Shown here: positions 17,826 to 28,800 of the stretch, one piece after another
Layout of the letters: every line of letters begins with the position of its first letter
Position numbering within the stretch: position 1 is the first letter of the stretch
Assembly (NCBI GenBank): GCA_964602595.1
Contig: CAZRRO010000015.1
Location: forward strand, 110,636-174,635
Direction: 5' to 3'
Length of the DNA: 64,000 bases
DNA from: CAIWAH01 sp964602595
GTDB taxonomy: Bacteria > Verrucomicrobiota > Verrucomicrobiia > Limisphaerales > UBA9464
Made by a program: the position numbers and the translations under genes
Notes under the pieces: model-generated
Told to the model about the DNA's origin: nothing
Database searches by the model: none
The model's input: only the letters and a program-made list of their open reading frames with translations

Positions 17826-18128
17826 TCAGAACTTGTCCCGCCGCAGGACGCGGATGTCGGATTCGTAGGCGACCATCGCGAAGTTGGGGAACAGCTCCGC
17901 GTGCAGGCGTTGGAGGAGCGTTTCCGCGACCGCGGGCGGAACAATGACCTCGAACTGCACGTTGGCCGACTCCGGGATGTCGCCCAACCGGGTGCCTTGG
18001 TGGCCGCATCCTTCCACCGGGAACACGGTCCAGCCGTGCGCGCCAACGGTCTCAAGCAATTCCACCACCTGGGAGCGGGCGTAGGCCTCGCACACCACGG
18101 TAACGCGTTTCATCGGGTAGGTGGTCAT
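17826..18128 (-). CDS. sbtB: SbtB-like PII-family regulator
   Basis: 100 residues with a ferredoxin-like PII pattern: strand KRVTVVCEA, helix SQVVELLETVGAHGWTVF, a central loop VEGCGHQGTRLGD, strand VQFEVIVPP and helix VAETLLQRLHAELF. It lies 22 bp downstream of the SbtA-like permease on the same strand. In cyanobacteria SbtB binds adenylyl nucleotides and gates the SbtA bicarbonate transporter; the same role is inferred here from fold and adjacency. It lacks the tyrosine-bearing T-loop of the GlnK encoded at 39123, so it is a different PII branch. Confidence 0.82.
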   Translation of the reverse strand: MTTYPMKRVTVVCEAYARSQVVELLETVGAHGWTVFPVEGCGHQGTRLGDIPESANVQFEVIVPPAVAETLLQRLHAELFPNFAMVAYESDIRVLRRDKF

Positions 18129-18150
18129 GGAGCGGTGTGGGGAAATAGGT

Positions 18151-19140
18151 TCAGCGGCGGTGAAGCCATTCGGCGGCGGCGAAATAGAGCGGCAAACCCA
18201 ACGTGAGGTTGAAGGGAAACGTCACGGCCAGGGCTGCGGTGAGGTAATAGGTCGGATTCGCTTCCGGGAGGCTCAGACGCATGGCAGCGGGGGCCGCGAT
18301 GTAGCTGGCGCTGGCGGCCAGGACAGCCATCAGGGTCGTGCCCCCGACGCCGAGGCCGACCGCCTGGCCCAGCCAGGCGCCCGCCAGGCCGTTGATCAGC
18401 GGCGTCACCACGCCGAACGCCAGCAGGAAGAATCCGACCTTGCGCAGGTCGCCGAACCGCCGAGCCGCGACCATGCCCATCTCGAGCAGGAACAGGGACA
18501 AAACGCCTTGGAACGGGGTCACGAAGAAGCCTTCCGTCATCACGTAGCCCCGCTTGCCGCTGACCCACCCGATCAAGAGCGCCCCGACGAGCAGCACCAC
18601 GCTGCGACCCAGCGCCGCCTCATGCACCGCGCGCCGGAGAGCAGGCCCGACGGAACCGCCCGGCGCCAACGTGCCCAACCGACCCAGCACCACGCCCACG
18701 ATGATGGCCGGCGCCTCCATCACGGCCAGGAACGCGGTGGCGTAGTCCTCGTAGGGCGTGTTGACCTGCTTCAGGAAGTTGGTCGCGGCGATGAACGTCA
18801 CGGCGCTGACCGAGCCGTAGTGGGCGCTGATCGCCGCCGCGTCGGCCACCGGCAGGCGGCCCAGGAAACGCAGCACCGGATAGGTCCAGAGCGGGATCAA
18901 CGCCCCCAGCGCGAGCGCCGCCAGGGCCGGCAGCCACACGGCTCCCAGTCCGGCCTCCCGGATGGCCACGCCGCCCTTGAAGCCGATCGCGACCAGCAGG
19001 TAGATGGTCAGCGTCACGTAAAGCGGCTCGGGCAGCTTCAGGTCGCTCTTGGCCACGGTGGCAAACACCCCGAGCGCAAAGAACAGGACCGCCGGGGAAA
19101 GCAGGTTGGCCGCAAGGGCCGGAAGCAGGTCGAGATTCAT
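18151..19140 (-). CDS. sbtA: SbtA-like sodium-dependent bicarbonate permease
   Basis: About 329 residues from ATG 19140 (MNLDLLPALAANLLSPAVLF); the open frame extends 15 codons upstream with a basic, unlikely N-terminus. There are about ten membrane helices in the SbtA pattern, with FFALGVFATVAKSDLKLPEP, AHYGSVSAVTFIAA, YEDYATAFLAVMEAPAIIVG and FLLEMGMVAARR. SbtA imports bicarbonate with sodium across the inner membrane. The SbtB-like gene directly downstream supports the call. A carbon-concentrating role is not implied, since no RuBisCO or carboxysome genes are seen. Confidence 0.88.
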   Translation of the reverse strand: MNLDLLPALAANLLSPAVLFFALGVFATVAKSDLKLPEPLYVTLTIYLLVAIGFKGGVAIREAGLGAVWLPALAALALGALIPLWTYPVLRFLGRLPVADAAAISAHYGSVSAVTFIAATNFLKQVNTPYEDYATAFLAVMEAPAIIVGVVLGRLGTLAPGGSVGPALRRAVHEAALGRSVVLLVGALLIGWVSGKRGYVMTEGFFVTPFQGVLSLFLLEMGMVAARRFGDLRKVGFFLLAFGVVTPLINGLAGAWLGQAVGLGVGGTTLMAVLAASASYIAAPAAMRLSLPEANPTYYLTAALAVTFPFNLTLGLPLYFAAAEWLHRR

Positions 19141-19218
19141 TCCGCCGCGTCGCCCGAAGGCCAGCTTCCGGCGGCGCGGCGGCAAGGGTGGCGGAGGAAT
19201 GCGCCCCGCGCAAACGGC

Positions 19219-21564
19219 CTACTTCTCCTGCGGGTAGAGCAGCACTCGGTCGTGCACGAGCAGGACCAAGTCATTCTTCCCGTCGCCGGTCACATCGGCC
19301 ACCACTGCCTCGCGGGGCTCCGAAGCCTCGTTGCGGCGCTGGCGGAACGTGCGTTCCTCGAATACCGGCCACCGGTTGCCCGGCGTGAGCTGGTGGGGCG
19401 GCTCGAACACCACCAAGTCCACGTAGGCGCGCACGGTTTCGAGGAACACCAGGTCCTTGCGGCCATCGCCGTCGAGGTCGCCGCTGGTCACGTCGCGCAG
19501 GAAACCGTCCTTGATCGGCGTCTCGTAGCCGTCGAGTTCGGTGAATTCCCACTGCTCACCCGAGAAGCGTTTCCAGGCGACCGAGTTGCCGCCGAGGAAG
19601 GCGATCGTGTTGGCCTCCTTCGTGCCCAGGCCGATCGGGGCGAGGCCGGTGAAGTCGGTCACGGGCAGCTCGACGGTCTTCGCCACCTTCCAGACGCCGT
19701 TGGCGTCGCGCTCGCTGACGGTCAGCGCCTTGCGGTCGGCATCCAAGAGGAACAGGAGCGGGCTCTTGCTGCCGGGCTGGGCCAGCGTGGCCGCGGCGAC
19801 GATGCGGGAACTGCTGGAGGCGCCGTTGATCTGCTCGCGCACGGTGAAGCTCCACGTGGCCTTCTCGCCGCCGTCCGAGGTCAGGACGACCGCGCGGAGG
19901 AAATTCTTCTGGGCCAGCAGCAGCTCCTGCTTGCCGTCGCCGTCCACGTCGGCCAACGCGAGCCATGGCTGGTCGCTGGTGCCGCCGGGCGGATTCACGT
20001 CCACCTCCTCGAACAGGGCCCCGTCCTTCGCCTCCTTGCGCTGCACGAGCACCTTGATCTTCTCGTAAGGCGTCAGCACGACCACGTCGGCCAGGCCGTC
20101 CTGGTTGGCGTCATGGATCGACACGGAGCTGGGATTGCCCTTGAACGAGTCCGCCAGCTTCTGCGCGGACGCCTTGCCGTCGGCGCCGCGGACGACGAGT
20201 TCACGCACGGTCGTGGTCTCTTCCTTGCCGTCCTTGCCGGGCTTCTTGTCCTCGCGCTCGATCAGGGTGACCAGCGAGGCGGCACCCGCCTTGAGGGCGC
20301 CGACGGTCATGGCCAGCGGCCGGGCGTTGAGCGGGACCAGTTGCGGGAAGGGCAGCCGGCCGTTGGCGTCGAGCGAGGTCACGCCGACCTGCTTCTCGTC
20401 GCTGCTCAGCAGGAACACCTCGGTCTTGCCGTCACCGTTCCAGTCGGCGGCGGCCAAGTCGGTGACGCCGGTGAACGTCGGGAAGGTCTTCGGCGCCGCG
20501 AGCGAACCGTCCTTTTGCTGGAAGTGGACGAACAACTGCCCGCCATCGGGATCGGCCACGAGCAGGTCCTGCAAACCGTCGCCATCCAGGTCGGTCCAAA
20601 GCAGGCCGCGCCGTGCCTTGTCGGTGCGCTGGAGCGGGAGGATGGAAAATTGGCCGTTCTTGAGTCCGCCCACCAGCGTCTCGGCCGGCTTGCGGGTGAA
20701 CTGCGACAGCGCGGCTCGGCCGGACTTGGCGGCGATCGTGATTACCTCGGTGCGATGGTCGCCGTCGAGGTCGTCGGCCCAATAGCTGCGGATCGGCGGC
20801 AGCGTGAGGTGGACTTCCGGCTCAAATTGCCCGGCGGCGTTCTGGAGCCGGAAGCGGAACGGGTTCGCGTTGTCCCAGTTCACCAGCAGCAGGTCGTCGC
20901 GTTTGTCCCCGTCGAGGTCGAGCACCTGCACCGCCTTGGCGCTGCCGACGTAGGGCAACTTCTCGGGCTCGGCCAGCGTGCCGTCCGCCTGCTGGCGGAT
21001 CAGGTAAAGGTGTTTCTCGGCCAGCAGCAGTAGGTCGGTGCGGCCGTCCGCGTTCACGTCGCCCGTCGTCAGCGCGTTGTAGTCCGGCAGGCCATCGTCC
21101 AGGGCGAAGCGTTTCGGCTGCGACCAGCCGTTCGTGCCTTGGTTGAGCTGCACGATCAGCTCCTTGGGGTCGCCGTAGTAGGCCAGGTCGGTGCGCGTGT
21201 CGCCGTTCAGGTCGGCCAGCGCGAGCGAGGTGATGCGCTTCTCCGACGAGATGGACTCCACCCGGAACCGGGAATCCGCCGGCAGCTCGTTGATGTCCCG
21301 GCGGCCAACCTTCTCGGGCGTGGTCGGGGCGTTGGTGTTGCCGGTGCGGTTGTAGAGCAGGTTGATCTTCGAGCGGCCGTTGTTGACGACCACCACGTCC
21401 TTGAGCCCGTCGCCGTCCATGTCGGACACGTGGAGGAAGGCGACGCCGAAATCGATCGGGAACACCTCGGGACCGGCAAAGCCAAACCGGTTGGTGGCGG
21501 TCTGGGCGGACAGCGTCAGCGCGGCGGCCGACGCCACCCACGGCAACAGGACACGGAGCAACAT
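19219..21564 (-). CDS. Secreted FG-GAP/VCBS repeat protein
   Basis: About 781 residues from ATG 21564 (MLLRVLLPWVASAAALTLSAQ), a clean signal peptide; the open frame runs further back antisense to the CorA-like gene. It contains many FG-GAP/VCBS calcium-binding repeats of the form LADLNGDTRTDLAYYG, VLDLDGDKRDDLLLVNWD, WTDLDGDGLQDLLVADPDGG and VTSGDLDGDGRKDLVFLE, consistent with integrin-like beta-propellers. It is probably an extracellular or surface protein; ligands are unknown. It lies 78 bp upstream of the SbtA gene on the same strand but has no obvious functional link to it. Confidence 0.87.
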   Translation of the reverse strand: MLLRVLLPWVASAAALTLSAQTATNRFGFAGPEVFPIDFGVAFLHVSDMDGDGLKDVVVVNNGRSKINLLYNRTGNTNAPTTPEKVGRRDINELPADSRFRVESISSEKRITSLALADLNGDTRTDLAYYGDPKELIVQLNQGTNGWSQPKRFALDDGLPDYNALTTGDVNADGRTDLLLLAEKHLYLIRQQADGTLAEPEKLPYVGSAKAVQVLDLDGDKRDDLLLVNWDNANPFRFRLQNAAGQFEPEVHLTLPPIRSYWADDLDGDHRTEVITIAAKSGRAALSQFTRKPAETLVGGLKNGQFSILPLQRTDKARRGLLWTDLDGDGLQDLLVADPDGGQLFVHFQQKDGSLAAPKTFPTFTGVTDLAAADWNGDGKTEVFLLSSDEKQVGVTSLDANGRLPFPQLVPLNARPLAMTVGALKAGAASLVTLIEREDKKPGKDGKEETTTVRELVVRGADGKASAQKLADSFKGNPSSVSIHDANQDGLADVVVLTPYEKIKVLVQRKEAKDGALFEEVDVNPPGGTSDQPWLALADVDGDGKQELLLAQKNFLRAVVLTSDGGEKATWSFTVREQINGASSSSRIVAAATLAQPGSKSPLLFLLDADRKALTVSERDANGVWKVAKTVELPVTDFTGLAPIGLGTKEANTIAFLGGNSVAWKRFSGEQWEFTELDGYETPIKDGFLRDVTSGDLDGDGRKDLVFLETVRAYVDLVVFEPPHQLTPGNRWPVFEERTFRQRRNEASEPREAVVADVTGDGKNDLVLLVHDRVLLYPQEK

Positions 21565-21759
21565 GCGGCGAGAGTGCTGGAAGTTTGGCCGAGAGCAAGG
21601 CGCGGCGCGGGCCGGGTTCCGGCCCCACGACGGATTCCGTCGACGGTGAACCAGCTCCCCGAAGGGAGGCACTGGAACCGCCTGGCCCGATTCCAGTGTC
21701 GAGGCCCGCCGCCTTCCGGGCAGCGTCCGGGCAGAACTCGGAATGAAGGAGACACCAAC

Positions 21760-22506
21760 ATGATCATCCCACCGACCTGGAACCTGCCCGATGCCCTCCG
21801 CGCCCGCCTGGGCCAATCCACCTTCGGCCGCCAGCGCGCCCTCATCGAGGACGGCCATCTGCTCCTGGTCCTCCACCAGCCGCCCGGGCCGGACGACGCC
21901 AAGCGTGAGGGCCTGCTCTTCTGGCGCCCGCCGGGCGGCGACTGGCAGTTCAGCCGCGGCGGACCCGGCCCCGGCGGCCTGAAGCGGCACCTGCAAACGT
22001 ATGCCGAAATCGAGGCCAAGCTCGCCGCCGACTACGAGCTCGCCGAAACCACCTCGGCGCTGTTCGCGCTCATCGAGCAGCTTACGCCGCTCGTGCGGGC
22101 GGCGCGGAACCAGCACGCCGCCCTCCAGGCCGCCCGCGAGGCTTTCAAGGGCGACGCCCTCCTGATCGGGCTGCGCGACCAGGCCTACGAGCTGGAACGC
22201 AACCTCGACCTGCTGCTGGAGGACGCCCGCAACGCGCTGAGCTACCGCACGGCCCGCGACGGCGAGGAACAGGCTCACCTCGGGCGCGAGGCGCTCCGGG
22301 CCAGCCACCGGCTGAACGTGGTGGTCGCGCTGACCCTGCCGCTGACGGCGATCACCAGCGTGTTCGGCATGAACGTCGCCCACGGGCTGGCCCTGCCGGG
22401 TCCGCTCCTGTTCTGGGCCGTGTTCCTCGGCGGCCTCGTGTTCGGTTTTCTGATGAAGGCCTGGGTCATGGCGAAGCCCGCGGAAACGGTGACCCCGGCC
22501 AAGTGA
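21760..22506 (+). CDS. Short CorA-like divalent cation transporter family protein
   Basis: About 248 residues. ATG 21760 is preceded by AAGGAG at 21746-21751, a clear ribosome binding site; the open frame begins much earlier at 21139 antisense to its neighbour. It has a long helical region (YELAETTSALFALIEQLTPLV onward) and a C-terminal pair of membrane helices with the CorA signature GMN in SVFGMNVAHGL. CorA proteins move Mg2+ or other divalent cations as pentamers. The N-terminal cytoplasmic domain is short compared with typical CorA (about 315 residues), so transport is likely but not certain. Confidence 0.82.
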   Translation: MIIPPTWNLPDALRARLGQSTFGRQRALIEDGHLLLVLHQPPGPDDAKREGLLFWRPPGGDWQFSRGGPGPGGLKRHLQTYAEIEAKLAADYELAETTSALFALIEQLTPLVRAARNQHAALQAAREAFKGDALLIGLRDQAYELERNLDLLLEDARNALSYRTARDGEEQAHLGREALRASHRLNVVVALTLPLTAITSVFGMNVAHGLALPGPLLFWAVFLGGLVFGFLMKAWVMAKPAETVTPAK

Positions 22507-22617
22507 GCCCGACCGGCTCCCGCGGGCGGGCCCTTGTTAGATCGCCTGTCTGCGAACATTTCTTCTGGCCCTTCCCCGGCCGGTTTCATCAGCCTTAATC
22601 CGCGCTCCCTGCAACCC

Positions 22618-25600
22618 ATGAAACGCCTGTTCACCCTCCTGTGGCTGATGCTGGCCGGAAGTCTGGCCACCAGCCACGGCGCCACTTGGTTCGTCACTCC
22701 CAATGGTTCCGCGGCCGCCGCCGGCTCGTCGTGGGCCGATGCCCTGGCGCATCCGGCGCAGGCGGCCGCCAGTGCCCGGGTCGGCGACGAAATCTGGGTG
22801 GCCGCGGGGCGTTACTCCGGCGGCACGGCTAACTTGGTCCCGGGAGTCCGGCTGCTGGGCGGCTTTGCAGGTCAGGAAACCACCGCGGCGGATCGTTCGA
22901 CCAATGCCGCGTTGACCGTGCTGGAGACGACCAACGATCTGCCCGTGCTCAGCGTGGTGGGCGACAGCAGCGGCGCGGTGGTCCGGATTGCCGGATTCAC
23001 CCTGCAAGCCGGGGCCGCCGCTGAAGCCATCGGGCGCGGCTTGGTGGCGTCGAACGCCACGGTGGAGATTGAGGACTGCGCCTTTCAACGACTCAAGGGC
23101 GGGACATTCACTCAGCCCGGATCGGCGGTCTCGGCCACCGCGGGCAAACTTCGGATCACCGCGACCACCTTCGCGGAAAACACGACGGTTCCAGGCGGTT
23201 ACGCGGCCGCCGTGGGCTGCAATTCCGTTTCCCCGGTGGAGATCCGGGACTGTGATTTTGTGCGCAATCGCGCCGGCGGCGCCTCGGCGTTGGAGCTTAA
23301 CCGCTGCAGGGGTATGGTGACCGGCTGCCTGTTCGCGCGGAATTCTCTCGTCGGCGAGGGGATTCCCGGAGCGGTTGAAGTCTACCTGAGTGAGATCGCG
23401 CTGACCCGGAACCGTTTCCTGTTTAACCGTGGCGGCGCCGGTTCGGCGGTGTTCATCTTCGAGTTCCGCGAGTCAGTCACCAAAACCAACTTGGTGGCGT
23501 TCAACCTGTTCGCCGGGAATGCGGCCATGGTCAGCGCACCAGTGTTTCCCCCAGGCTCGGTTTCCTATAGCAATGCTGGCCGGGTCCAGGTGCTCAACAA
23601 CACCTTTGCCGGCGAAGTCTCGTGCCGTCTACCCACTGGAATCGCGACCAGCGGGCCGCTGGCAGGAACCGCGCGCAGCCTCGAAGTGGTCAACAACCTG
23701 TTCCTCGCCCATCACAAAGGGGACCAGTTCGAAACGCTCCAGGACACTCGGCGTAATGTCTTCCTTGATCTCGGTGAATCGCTGCGGGTCCGCCGCTACC
23801 AACTGGGCCGGCCCGAGGGTTGGGCGGACGATGAGGTCGTGGGCGGCCTCAATGCCTTGGATTTCCATCTCCAGCCCACTGCAGTGAGCCGCGGTTTCGG
23901 GGATCCTTCGGTAGTCCCGCCGGGTGCGCTGGATTTGGCGGGCCGATCCGCTGTTCATCCCGACGGCACGGTGGATGCCGGGGCTTTGGCCTTTGCGCCG
24001 GATTACGCCGCGCCCGCCCCGCCAACCGTGGTGTATCTGCATCCTAGCGGGGATGACCAGGCCGCAGGCGACTCTTGGAACCAAGCGGTGCAGACCTTGG
24101 CCGAGGCGATACGGCGTGTGGCAGTAGCGGGCCCTACGGAGCTGTGGTTCGCCGCCGGCAGCTTCGCGGGCGGGTGTGGACCCGAGGGGTTGCCTCCGGG
24201 TGTCGCGCTGCGGGGGAGTTTCGGCGGACACGAAACCAACCGGGATCAGCGAAGCCGGCTGCTGACCACTGAACTCAATGCCAGTCGGACGAACGTGCTG
24301 GTGTCGCTCGATCGAAACGGCCGGTGGAACGAGATTGAGGGAATCATCCTGAACGGGTCCGGCGCGCCGGTCACCATCATCAGCCCAGGCGGAGTGGCGG
24401 CGGTCGTTTCCTGGCCGCACATCCACCATTGCCGCTTTGAAAACCACCCCAGTTGGAGTGCCGGCCCGGCGTTGTATTCCGAGGGCGGGCTCATCGAAGA
24501 CTGCGAATTCATCGCCAATGCCCGCACCAACAGAATTCGGACGGATGTAGGGAGCATCATTCATGTGACCGGCTTTGGCCCGCCCGCGATTTTCCGGCGT
24601 AACCTGGTTCGCCAGAATACCAACCTGGCCGCGCGCTGTTCGGTGGGTTGGTTCGGCTCGCCGACCCGGATCGAATACAACCGATGGTTGGGCAACCGGT
24701 CGGGTGCCGGGACGCTGGGACTGCTGGTCTATGCGACGGGTGCGATTACGTCTGCATCCACCGGCGACGGCTGTTGGCACAACACGCTGGTGGACAATGA
24801 TGACCTCAGCACCACGCCTTCGGTGTTCCGAGTCCCCGGCACTCAATTTTCGGTGCAGCCCGAATTCTACGGCAACCTGGTGGCTCACAACCGGGGCGAA
24901 GTCATCCTGCCGGCTACCTCGGCCAGCCGCGCCCGCGACAATCTGCTGTTCGATAACGGTCCGGTTGGCCCGGCCAATTCCCTGCCTACCAACCGCAATC
25001 TCTTCATCGATCCCAAGTTGGCGGATGACCGCTGGCATTTGCGCGCCGATTCGCCCGCCCGCGATGCCGTGACCGTTCCCAGAGTGGAGGGCTTCGCCAC
25101 AGACGCGGACCGCGAAGGCGCTTGGCTGGGGCGCGCCCCGGACATCGGGGCAGACGAATTCCTGCCGGACCATCCCCTGGCCCGCACGGTTGCGGGAGCC
25201 GTGGTGACCGCCTCGGCAACCCCGGCGACCCTGGCCGGAACGTTTCGCGACTGGGAAGACACCTGTCCAGACTGCCACACGCGGAGCTTTGTCCGGAGCA
25301 CCGACGGATTCCGATTGGAACTGGTCGCAAACGAGGTGTGTCCGGCCATCGCCTGCACGGACCAGTTCAGGCCGGTGGACTACCCATTTGACTTCGGTTG
25401 GGTGACGCCCGGGGTGACGTCGCTCCAGATTCAGTCGGCCGGACAGCCGCTGCGGACCGTTTCGCTGTGGGTTCGCCCGCCATTGGAAGGCTTTCTACGC
25501 ATGGCCCGGCCGGCCGACCAGACGATCCTCTCCCTGGAGGGACACCCGGGCGTCCCGTTGCGACTGGAAGGCACGACCAATTTTGTGGACTGGCAGGCAA

Positions 25601-25677
25601 TTGAATCCAGCCAGGTCTCCCCCTTCATTCAGGCCCGGCCGGATGAGCCGTGGTTTTTCCGGACGATGGTTCGTTAG
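22618..25677 (+). CDS. Secreted right-handed beta-helix protein
   Basis: About 1019 residues from ATG 22618 (MKRLFTLLWLMLAGSLATSHG), which starts a signal peptide. The opening TWFVTPNGSAAAAGSSWADAL is typical of parallel beta-helix proteins and recurs near residue 475 as VVYLHPSGDDQAAGDSW, suggesting two tandem beta-helix domains. Helix-type rungs include VEIEDCAFQRLKGGTF and VEIRDCDFVRNRAGG. The C-terminus (VPLRLEGTTNFVDWQAIESS) is a small beta domain seen at the ends of other secreted verrucomicrobial proteins. It probably binds or cleaves polysaccharide; no catalytic residues could be assigned. Confidence 0.8.
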   Translation: MKRLFTLLWLMLAGSLATSHGATWFVTPNGSAAAAGSSWADALAHPAQAAASARVGDEIWVAAGRYSGGTANLVPGVRLLGGFAGQETTAADRSTNAALTVLETTNDLPVLSVVGDSSGAVVRIAGFTLQAGAAAEAIGRGLVASNATVEIEDCAFQRLKGGTFTQPGSAVSATAGKLRITATTFAENTTVPGGYAAAVGCNSVSPVEIRDCDFVRNRAGGASALELNRCRGMVTGCLFARNSLVGEGIPGAVEVYLSEIALTRNRFLFNRGGAGSAVFIFEFRESVTKTNLVAFNLFAGNAAMVSAPVFPPGSVSYSNAGRVQVLNNTFAGEVSCRLPTGIATSGPLAGTARSLEVVNNLFLAHHKGDQFETLQDTRRNVFLDLGESLRVRRYQLGRPEGWADDEVVGGLNALDFHLQPTAVSRGFGDPSVVPPGALDLAGRSAVHPDGTVDAGALAFAPDYAAPAPPTVVYLHPSGDDQAAGDSWNQAVQTLAEAIRRVAVAGPTELWFAAGSFAGGCGPEGLPPGVALRGSFGGHETNRDQRSRLLTTELNASRTNVLVSLDRNGRWNEIEGIILNGSGAPVTIISPGGVAAVVSWPHIHHCRFENHPSWSAGPALYSEGGLIEDCEFIANARTNRIRTDVGSIIHVTGFGPPAIFRRNLVRQNTNLAARCSVGWFGSPTRIEYNRWLGNRSGAGTLGLLVYATGAITSASTGDGCWHNTLVDNDDLSTTPSVFRVPGTQFSVQPEFYGNLVAHNRGEVILPATSASRARDNLLFDNGPVGPANSLPTNRNLFIDPKLADDRWHLRADSPARDAVTVPRVEGFATDADREGAWLGRAPDIGADEFLPDHPLARTVAGAVVTASATPATLAGTFRDWEDTCPDCHTRSFVRSTDGFRLELVANEVCPAIACTDQFRPVDYPFDFGWVTPGVTSLQIQSAGQPLRTVSLWVRPPLEGFLRMARPADQTILSLEGHPGVPLRLEGTTNFVDWQAIESSQVSPFIQARPDEPWFFRTMVR

Positions 25678-25862
25678 CCTGGCCCTTGGGGCGGGCCGCT
25701 TGGCTCCGGGCGCAAATGCGACCTGACCCGTATCGGCGACAACTCCCCTGAATTTTTCGTCGCCGCTGCCGCGTCCGTTCGTAAATGCTTCCGGACTCCC
25801 CGGAAGCAGTCCGGGATGCCATGGCGGTCGCGGCATCCTGAATTCCGTCGGAATCACTCTGC

Positions 25863-28800
25863 ATGAACCACCTACGCGCGTTTGCCCTGTCGCTGGCCTG
25901 TTCGCTGGCGCTCGTCGCCCAATCACGCCTCCAGCTCCAACCCGGCGACCATGTCGCCCTCGTCGGCGGCGCCCTCGCCGACCGGATGCAACATTCGGGT
26001 TACTTCGAGTCGCTCGTCCACGAGCGGTTCGCCGACAACAAGCTGGTTTTCCGCAACCTCGCCGCCGCGGGTGACGAGGTCGTCACCCGGCATCGGTCGG
26101 AGAACTTCGGATCGCCCGACGACTGGTTGGGCCGCGTGCAGGCCGACGTGATCCTCGCCTTCTTCGGCTACAACGAGTCGTTCCAGGGCGCTGACGCCCT
26201 GCCGAAGTTCCGCACGGACCTCGACACCTGGGTGAAGCACGTCCGCGCCGGCAACTATTCCGGCAAGGGTTCGCCCCGGGTCGTGCTGTTCTCGCCGGCC
26301 GCCAACGAGAAGCATCGCGACGCCAACTATCCCGACCTGACGCCCAACAACGCCAACGTCCGGCTCTACGCCGCCGCCATCGCCGAGGTGGCCAAGGCAA
26401 ACAGCGTGCCGTTCGTGGACGTGTTCGAGCCGTCGCTGCGGCTCTTCACCGCCGCGGCGGCCAAAGGCCAGTCGCTGACGATCAACGGCTTCCTCCTGAG
26501 CGACGAGGGGGACAAGCAGTTGGCGCCCGTGCTGTTTGAGGGGTTGTTCGGCGAAAAGGCGCCCACCGGCGACTTGGAGAAGCTCCGCGCCGTCGTGAAC
26601 GAGAAGAACTGGCAGTGGCACCAGCGCTACCGGACGGTGGACGGCTACAACGTCTATGGCGGTCGTTCGGCGCTCGCCTATCAGGCGGGCAAGGGCGGCT
26701 TCATCAGCGACCGCAACCCGGCCGAGCCCTACATTTCCAACTACAAGGTCATGCAGGAGGAGATGTCGCAGCGCGACGTGCTGACCGCGAATCGCGACAA
26801 ACGCGTGTGGGCCGTGGCCAAGGATGGCGACCTGGTGGTGGATGATTCCAACCTGCCGGCAGTCACCCCCATCGAGTCCAACAAGCCGGGCCCCAACGCC
26901 GACAAGTCGCCCGTGTATCTCGACGGCCAGGAAGCGATTTCCAAGATGACCGTCCACTCGGGCATGAAGGTGAACCTCTTCGCCGACGAAAAGCAGTTCC
27001 CCAACCTCGTCAACCCGGTGCAGATGGCCTGGGACACCAAGGGCCGCCTGTGGATCGCCGCCTGGCTCAATTACCCCGAGCGCACGCCGACCAGCAAGGT
27101 GGGTGACAAGCTGCTCGTGTATGAGGACACCAACGGCGACGGCAAGGCCGACAAGGAAACCGTGTTCGCCGACGACCTGAACTGCCCCACCGGCTTCCAG
27201 TTCTACCAGGACGGCGTGCTGGTGATGCAGGCGCCCGACCTGTGGTTCATGCGCGACACCAACGGTGACGGCAAGGCCGACAAGATGGAGCGCGTCCTGA
27301 TGGGCATGGATTCGGCCGACTCGCACCACACGGCCAACGCCATCTGCCTCGACCCGGGCGGCTCGATCTACCTGAGCGACGGCGTGTTCCACCGCACACA
27401 GGTCGAGACCGGCAACGGCCCGATCCGCAACAATGATGCGGCGATCTACCGCTACGAGCCCCGCACCGGCCAGTTCGAGACTTACATCCCCTACGGCTTC
27501 GCCAACCCGCACGGCCGTGTCTTCGACTACTGGGGCAACGACTTCGTCACCGACGCCACCGGCAACGCCAACTACTTCGGCCCCGCCTTCAGCGGCCGGC
27601 TGGATTACCCCGCGAAACACCCCGGCATGCGGGAATTCTGGAACCGCCCGTCGCGGCCCTGCCCGGCGACCGGCATCCTGACCAGCCGCCATTTCCCCGA
27701 GGAGTTCCAGGGCAATTTCCTGAACCTGAACGTCATCGGGTTCCAGGGCATCTTCCGCGTGAAAGTCAGCGAGGACGGCTCAGGCCTGAAGGGTGAGACG
27801 CTGGAGAACCTGATCTCCTCGTCCGACCCCAACTTCCGCCCCATCGCGATCAGCACCGGCCCGGACGGAGCCATCTACTTCGCCGATTGGCACCAGAACA
27901 TCATCGGGCACATGCAGCACCATCTGCGGGACCCGAACCGCGGCCACCAATACGGTCGTATCTATCGGATCACCTATGCGGGCCGCGACCTGCTGAAGCC
28001 CGTGAAGATCGACGGCCAGCCCATCGCGGCGCTGCTCAACCTGCTCAAGGAGCCCGAGAACCAGACCCGCGAGCTCGCCAAGATCGAACTCGGCAAACGC
28101 GATACCGCTCAGGTCATCGCCGCCGTGAAATCCTGGGCGGCCGGCCTCGACAAAAAGGACGCCGCCTACGAGCACCACATGATGGAAGCCCTCTGGGTTC
28201 ACCAGTGGCACAACGTCGTGAACGTCGAGTTGCTGTCCCGCATGCTCGCTTCGCCCGAGGCCAACGCCCGCGCCGCCGCCGGCCGCGTGCTCTGCTACTG
28301 GCGCGACCGCGTGCCCGACGCCCTGGCCCGCTTCGCCAAGCTGGCCGAGGACGAGAATTCACGCGTCCGCCTCGAGGCCGTCCGCGGCGCCAGCTTCTAC
28401 CGCACTGCGGCCGCCGCCGACGTAGCGCTCGCCGCGCTCAAGCGTCCGCTCGACTACTACCTCGAATACTGCCTCAAGGAGACGCTGCGGCAGCTCGAAC
28501 CCTATTGGCGCAAGGCCATCGCCGCCGGCCAGCCCGTGGCGAAGGACAACGCGGCCGGCCTCGGCTACCTGCTCAAGTCCCTGAACACGGCCGAGGTCAT
28601 GAAACTGCCCCGCGTCGAACCCGTCATCGCCGACCTGCTGGGCCGCACGGGCGTCACGGATGCCGACCGCGCCACTGCGCTCAATGACCTCGCCACGCTC
28701 CGCAAGGCGAGCCGCACCAGCCTGCTGCTCGGGCTGCTCGAAAATCCGGGTTCCCGCGCCGAGGACGCGACCGGCAGCCTTGCCCGCCTGCTGCCCACCC

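Noticed and set aside
17826..19140. Carbon-concentrating mechanism together with the Ycf46-like protein
   Set aside because: No RuBisCO, carboxysome or carbonic anhydrase gene is seen, and the two loci are 38 kb apart.
18121..21033. 970-codon plus-strand open frame
   Set aside because: Antisense to the SbtA and FG-GAP genes; composition is typical of a high-GC shadow frame.
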